A stretch of 6,421 nt of DNA, from assembly GCA_023257755.1 (NCBI GenBank), contig JALRBM010000051.1, positions 1 to 6,421 on the forward strand, read 5' to 3'. The translations under genes were made by a program, and so were the position numbers. This document shows positions 4,899 to 6,421 of this stretch, in pieces (positions within the stretch are counted from its first letter, which is position 1; each line of letters begins with the position of its first letter). The DNA is from Candidatus Saccharimonadia bacterium (lineage in GTDB: Bacteria > Patescibacteriota > Saccharimonadia > Saccharimonadales > Saccharimonadaceae). The notes below the pieces were generated by a model. That model was not told the origin of the DNA. It worked only from the letters and a program-made list of their open reading frames with translations, and did not search any database.

Positions 4899-5270
4899 AT
4901 GACTACTGATAGAAGAAACATGTCTAGTGCGGAGATCAAAGAAGAAGTACTGGCAAAAATAGCACAATTTTCCGAGGAAAACCGGCCGTATGCCGAAACG
5001 CTCCATAAACTCATCATGCAGGCCGACCCAACCCTTCACCCTCGCTTGTATTACGGCATGCCCGGCTACGCCAAAACGAAAGATAGTGCAGTACTGTGCT
5101 ATTTTCGTGAAGAAGAGGATTACATGACGTTTGGCTTGTCCGAAAATGTCAAGCTGACACCCGACCCTGCCGCACCAGACAAGCTTATGCCCTGCGCCTG
5201 GTTCTTTACCGAACTGGACGATGCTACGGAAAAAAGTATCGTAAAAATAGTCCGCAATATAGCCAGCTAG
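4899..5270 (+). CDS. DUF1801 domain protein (YdhG-like)
   Basis: A 123-residue soluble protein. Residues 9-45 form helices (SSAEIKEEVLAKIAQFSEENRPYAETLHKLIMQADPTLHP) followed by the family's central motif LYYGMPGYA (50-58), a strand pair (AVLCYFREEEDYMTFGLSE, 64-82) and a C-terminal helix (DDATEKSIVKIVRNI). This order is typical of DUF1801, a family related to the YdhG/frataxin-like 'iron chaperone' group; iron binding is not shown for this member, so I treat the function as unknown. The AAGGAG ribosome binding site supports the first ATG; Met8 is a possible but less favoured start. The gene is monocistronic, ending before a hairpin terminator at 5287-5317, and is divergent from the SnoaL-like gene. 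Confidence 0.88.
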   Translation: MTTDRRNMSSAEIKEEVLAKIAQFSEENRPYAETLHKLIMQADPTLHPRLYYGMPGYAKTKDSAVLCYFREEEDYMTFGLSENVKLTPDPAAPDKLMPCAWFFTELDDATEKSIVKIVRNIAS

Positions 5271-5286
5271 CAGAATGCTGCAAACC

Positions 5287-5317
5287 AAAAGAGGTACGGT
5301 CTATCCGAGCCTCTTTT
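5287..5317. terminator. Bidirectional Rho-independent terminator
   Basis: AAAAGAGG (5287-5294) pairs with CCTCTTTT (5310-5317), with an extra inner CGG/CCG stem around TCTAT. On both strands the stem ends in a run of four T, so it can terminate both the DUF1801 gene (plus) and the VOC gene (minus, stop at 5327). The T-tract is short and partly within the stem. Confidence 0.75.
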
Positions 5318-5326
5318 AAATTTAAT

Positions 5327-5734
5327 CTAGCGGTCACCCTCAATTGAGAAAATATTGCCGTCGGGATCTTTAAACCATGCGACTTTGCCCCCGCCAGCTC
5401 GGGGCGAGATTCCTTTTTCATTAGTACTGTAGTCAAAACCACTCTCAAGCACACCTTCGTACTGCTCAAAGGTTACTCCGCTGGCTCGCAATTCATCCAC
5501 AAGCTGCTCGACATCGTCAACATGCCAAGTTGCCAAAGTAGCCGGTGACTTGCCAGCATTTTCTGAAGCGGGGTAGACTTCTAGCGACGCCTCGCCCGCT
5601 AAGCTATAGACTTTACTTCCATCAGCACCCTCCTCCAGTGCCACAAGACCTAACTTACCTTCGTAAAATGCTTTGGCTTTATCCATATCACTTGCCGCAA
5701 CCATAGTGCGTAGTCTGTAGCTACTCAATCCCAT
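5327..5734 (-). CDS. VOC superfamily (glyoxalase/bleomycin resistance-like) protein
   Basis: A 135-residue cytosolic protein of the vicinal oxygen chelate fold with the usual two beta-alpha-beta-beta-beta modules. Module one: YRLRTMVAASDMDKAKAFYEGKLGLVALEE, then KVYSLAGEASLEVYPAS. Module two: ATLATWHVDDVEQLVDELRASGVTFEQYE, then VAWFKDPDGNIFSIEGD. Possible metal ligands are Glu52, His71 and Glu132. The first-strand ligand position is not a His or Glu, so a full glyoxalase I metal site is doubtful and the substrate is unknown. The start is supported by a strong Shine-Dalgarno (AGGAGGG, 5740-5746). It lies 75 bases downstream of the AraC-type regulator gene on the same strand and may be cotranscribed with it or controlled by it (inference). 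It ends at the bidirectional terminator. Confidence 0.9.
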   Translation of the reverse strand: MGLSSYRLRTMVAASDMDKAKAFYEGKLGLVALEEGADGSKVYSLAGEASLEVYPASENAGKSPATLATWHVDDVEQLVDELRASGVTFEQYEGVLESGFDYSTNEKGISPRAGGGKVAWFKDPDGNIFSIEGDR

Positions 5735-5739
5735 TCTTG

Positions 5740-5746
5740 CCCTCCT
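5740..5746 (-). promoter_or_regulatory. Shine-Dalgarno of the VOC gene
   Basis: Minus-strand AGGAGGG five bases before the ATG at 5734. Between the AraC-type stop and this site I see no convincing promoter, only AT-rich sequence, so read-through from the upstream gene is plausible. Confidence 0.87.
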
Positions 5747-5809
5747 ATAATTTCTTATTTAATAGCGCATATAAACGTATGCCCTCGCTCCACCTATCTT
5801 AGCAATATA

Positions 5810-6421
5810 TCACCGAGAAGCCTTGTGAAACGATGCCGGCGTTTCACCGGTTGCCCGTTTAAAGTCCGTTATAAAATGGCCCTGACTGCTATATCCCAGG
5901 TCTGCAGCTATTGCTGCCCAGTCGGGTTTACGCATGGCGGACGCTGTAGCGGCCACTTCAAGTAATCGCGCTCTCATCGTTACCCACTTCAAACTAACCC
6001 CCACCTCACGCTGAAACAGCAGCTGCAGCGTTCGCTCCGGAATTCGGAAATGCCGTGCTACTTCCTTAGAATTACTAAGGCTGGAATCAGAATTGATAGT
6101 ATTAATAATACTGTGTAATGTCTGGAGGTAGGGACTCTCTTTTACAGCTATCTGCCTCAGAACGGCGTCTATGCGATCGGCGATCACCGCATCTTCCTCG
6201 AGACTGAGCAGGTCATTACAAAATTCAGCCGTATAGTCGGGGAAAACGGCCGCCAGTGGTGTTTTGCCTGTTGGAAACTTCGACATGCTTTTACCCCAAA
6301 ACGGGTAAAATCCTCCGCAGGTAAATGTCACGCCAGCCATTACACCTCTCGCCTTGGCTTCATAGTCAAGTGTTTCAGTAGTGATGCCATGGAGGAATGC
6401 CTCGTTTGGCAAAAAGAATAT
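5810..6421 (-). CDS. AraC-family transcriptional regulator, 5' end beyond window
   Basis: The frame stays open to the window edge (203 residues visible), so the start lies outside; the TTG at 6412 is not a credible start. The visible N-terminal part (FLHGITTETLDYEAKARGVMAGVTFTCGGFYPFWGKSMSKF) resembles the sensory domain of AraC-type regulators of the DUF6597 kind, with the conserved GVxFxxGGFYPF core. The C-terminal about 95 residues hold the two helix-turn-helix motifs: SNSKEVARHFRIPERTLQLLFQREVGVSLKWVTMRARLLEV and DWAAIAADLGYSSQGHFITDFKRATGETPASF, the latter being the classic AraC signature. The protein is predicted to bind DNA and regulate transcription in response to an unknown signal. 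The downstream VOC gene is the obvious candidate target or operon partner. It is the only gene here ending in TGA. Confidence 0.93.
   Translation of the reverse strand: MFFLPNEAFLHGITTETLDYEAKARGVMAGVTFTCGGFYPFWGKSMSKFPTGKTPLAAVFPDYTAEFCNDLLSLEEDAVIADRIDAVLRQIAVKESPYLQTLHSIINTINSDSSLSNSKEVARHFRIPERTLQLLFQREVGVSLKWVTMRARLLEVAATASAMRKPDWAAIAADLGYSSQGHFITDFKRATGETPASFHKASR

Noticed and set aside
4881..5288. Long minus-strand open frame opposite the DUF1801 gene
   Set aside because: Its product has no family-like pattern, and it lies antisense to a gene with a clear ribosome binding site and domain match.
5224..5469. Minus-strand open frame across the terminator and the VOC 3' end
   Set aside because: It overlaps the VOC gene in another frame and reads through a terminator hairpin; the protein is low-complexity shadow sequence.
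5767..5782. GCATA-N6-TATGC inverted repeat between the AraC-type and VOC genes
   Set aside because: Five-bp AT-rich arms are expected by chance in such sequence; AraC-type regulators usually bind direct repeats, so I do not call an operator.
5810..5812. Possible TGA recoding (Gly or Trp) as in some Patescibacteria
   Set aside because: The AraC-type protein ends at a normal family C-terminus at this TGA, and no other gene needs TGA as sense.
1..6421. Defence system, toxin-antitoxin, prophage, IS element, CRISPR array or tRNA
   Set aside because: No transposase, integrase, nuclease, repeat array or cloverleaf was seen. The small HTH gene is paired with a DUF2975 membrane protein and not with a recognisable toxin.

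Overview
This 6.4 kb window is a dense stretch of small bacterial genes: twelve complete or partial coding regions, short gaps, no RNA gene, mobile element or CRISPR array. GC is moderate (a little under 50% by eye). The mix (Pr6Pr-type membrane protein, DUF4287 protein, YozG-like HTH with DUF2975, Idi-type Nudix hydrolase, DUF1801, VOC and SnoaL-like proteins) and the very tight packing suggest Candidatus Saccharibacteria (TM7) or a related small-genome lineage. That is inference from gene content; no phylogenetic marker is present. The standard bacterial code fits: TGA ends the AraC-type gene, and TAG ends eight of the twelve frames whose stop is visible.

Layout. 1-988 (minus): the N-terminal part of dUTPase, cut by the window edge, behind a six-helix Pr6Pr-like membrane protein. 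1033-2044 (plus): a two-gene unit, a DUF4287 plus AHSA1-like protein and a DoxX/YkgB-like membrane protein. 2041-2725 (minus): a DUF2975 membrane protein and its YozG-like HTH regulator, meeting the previous unit tail to tail with overlapping stop codons. 2769-3302 (minus): a HEAT-repeat protein. 3346-4381 (plus): a four-helix membrane protein and a Nudix hydrolase. 4399-4759 (minus): a SnoaL/NTF2-like gene with an apparent +1 base in an A6 run. 4899-5270 (plus): a DUF1801 protein. 5327-6421 (minus): a VOC protein behind an AraC-type regulator whose 5' end is outside the window. A hairpin at 5287-5317 can terminate transcription from both sides.

The strongest non-coding signal is a repeated promoter design. 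Five first-in-transcript genes (starts 1033, 2725, 3302, 3346, 4759), and a weaker sixth (988), have no Shine-Dalgarno sequence. Each instead has a -10 hexamer ending exactly 6 or 7 bases before the ATG, usually an extended TGN-TATNNT, which predicts leaderless mRNAs. In contrast dut, the DUF1801 gene and the VOC gene have clear Shine-Dalgarno sequences. Two divergent gene pairs (988/1033 and 3302/3346) share nearly the same 43-44 bp layout, with outward-facing -10 hexamers 19 bp apart. The DUF2975-HTH promoter also carries a 21-bp inverted repeat that looks like the operator for its own regulator.

No clear multi-gene novel defence, metabolic or mobile system is visible. Most genes are housekeeping (dUTP and nucleoside-diphosphate clean-up) or small stress/membrane proteins of unknown role. 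The points worth following are the leaderless/divergent promoter architecture, the frameshifted SnoaL-like gene and the putative operators.
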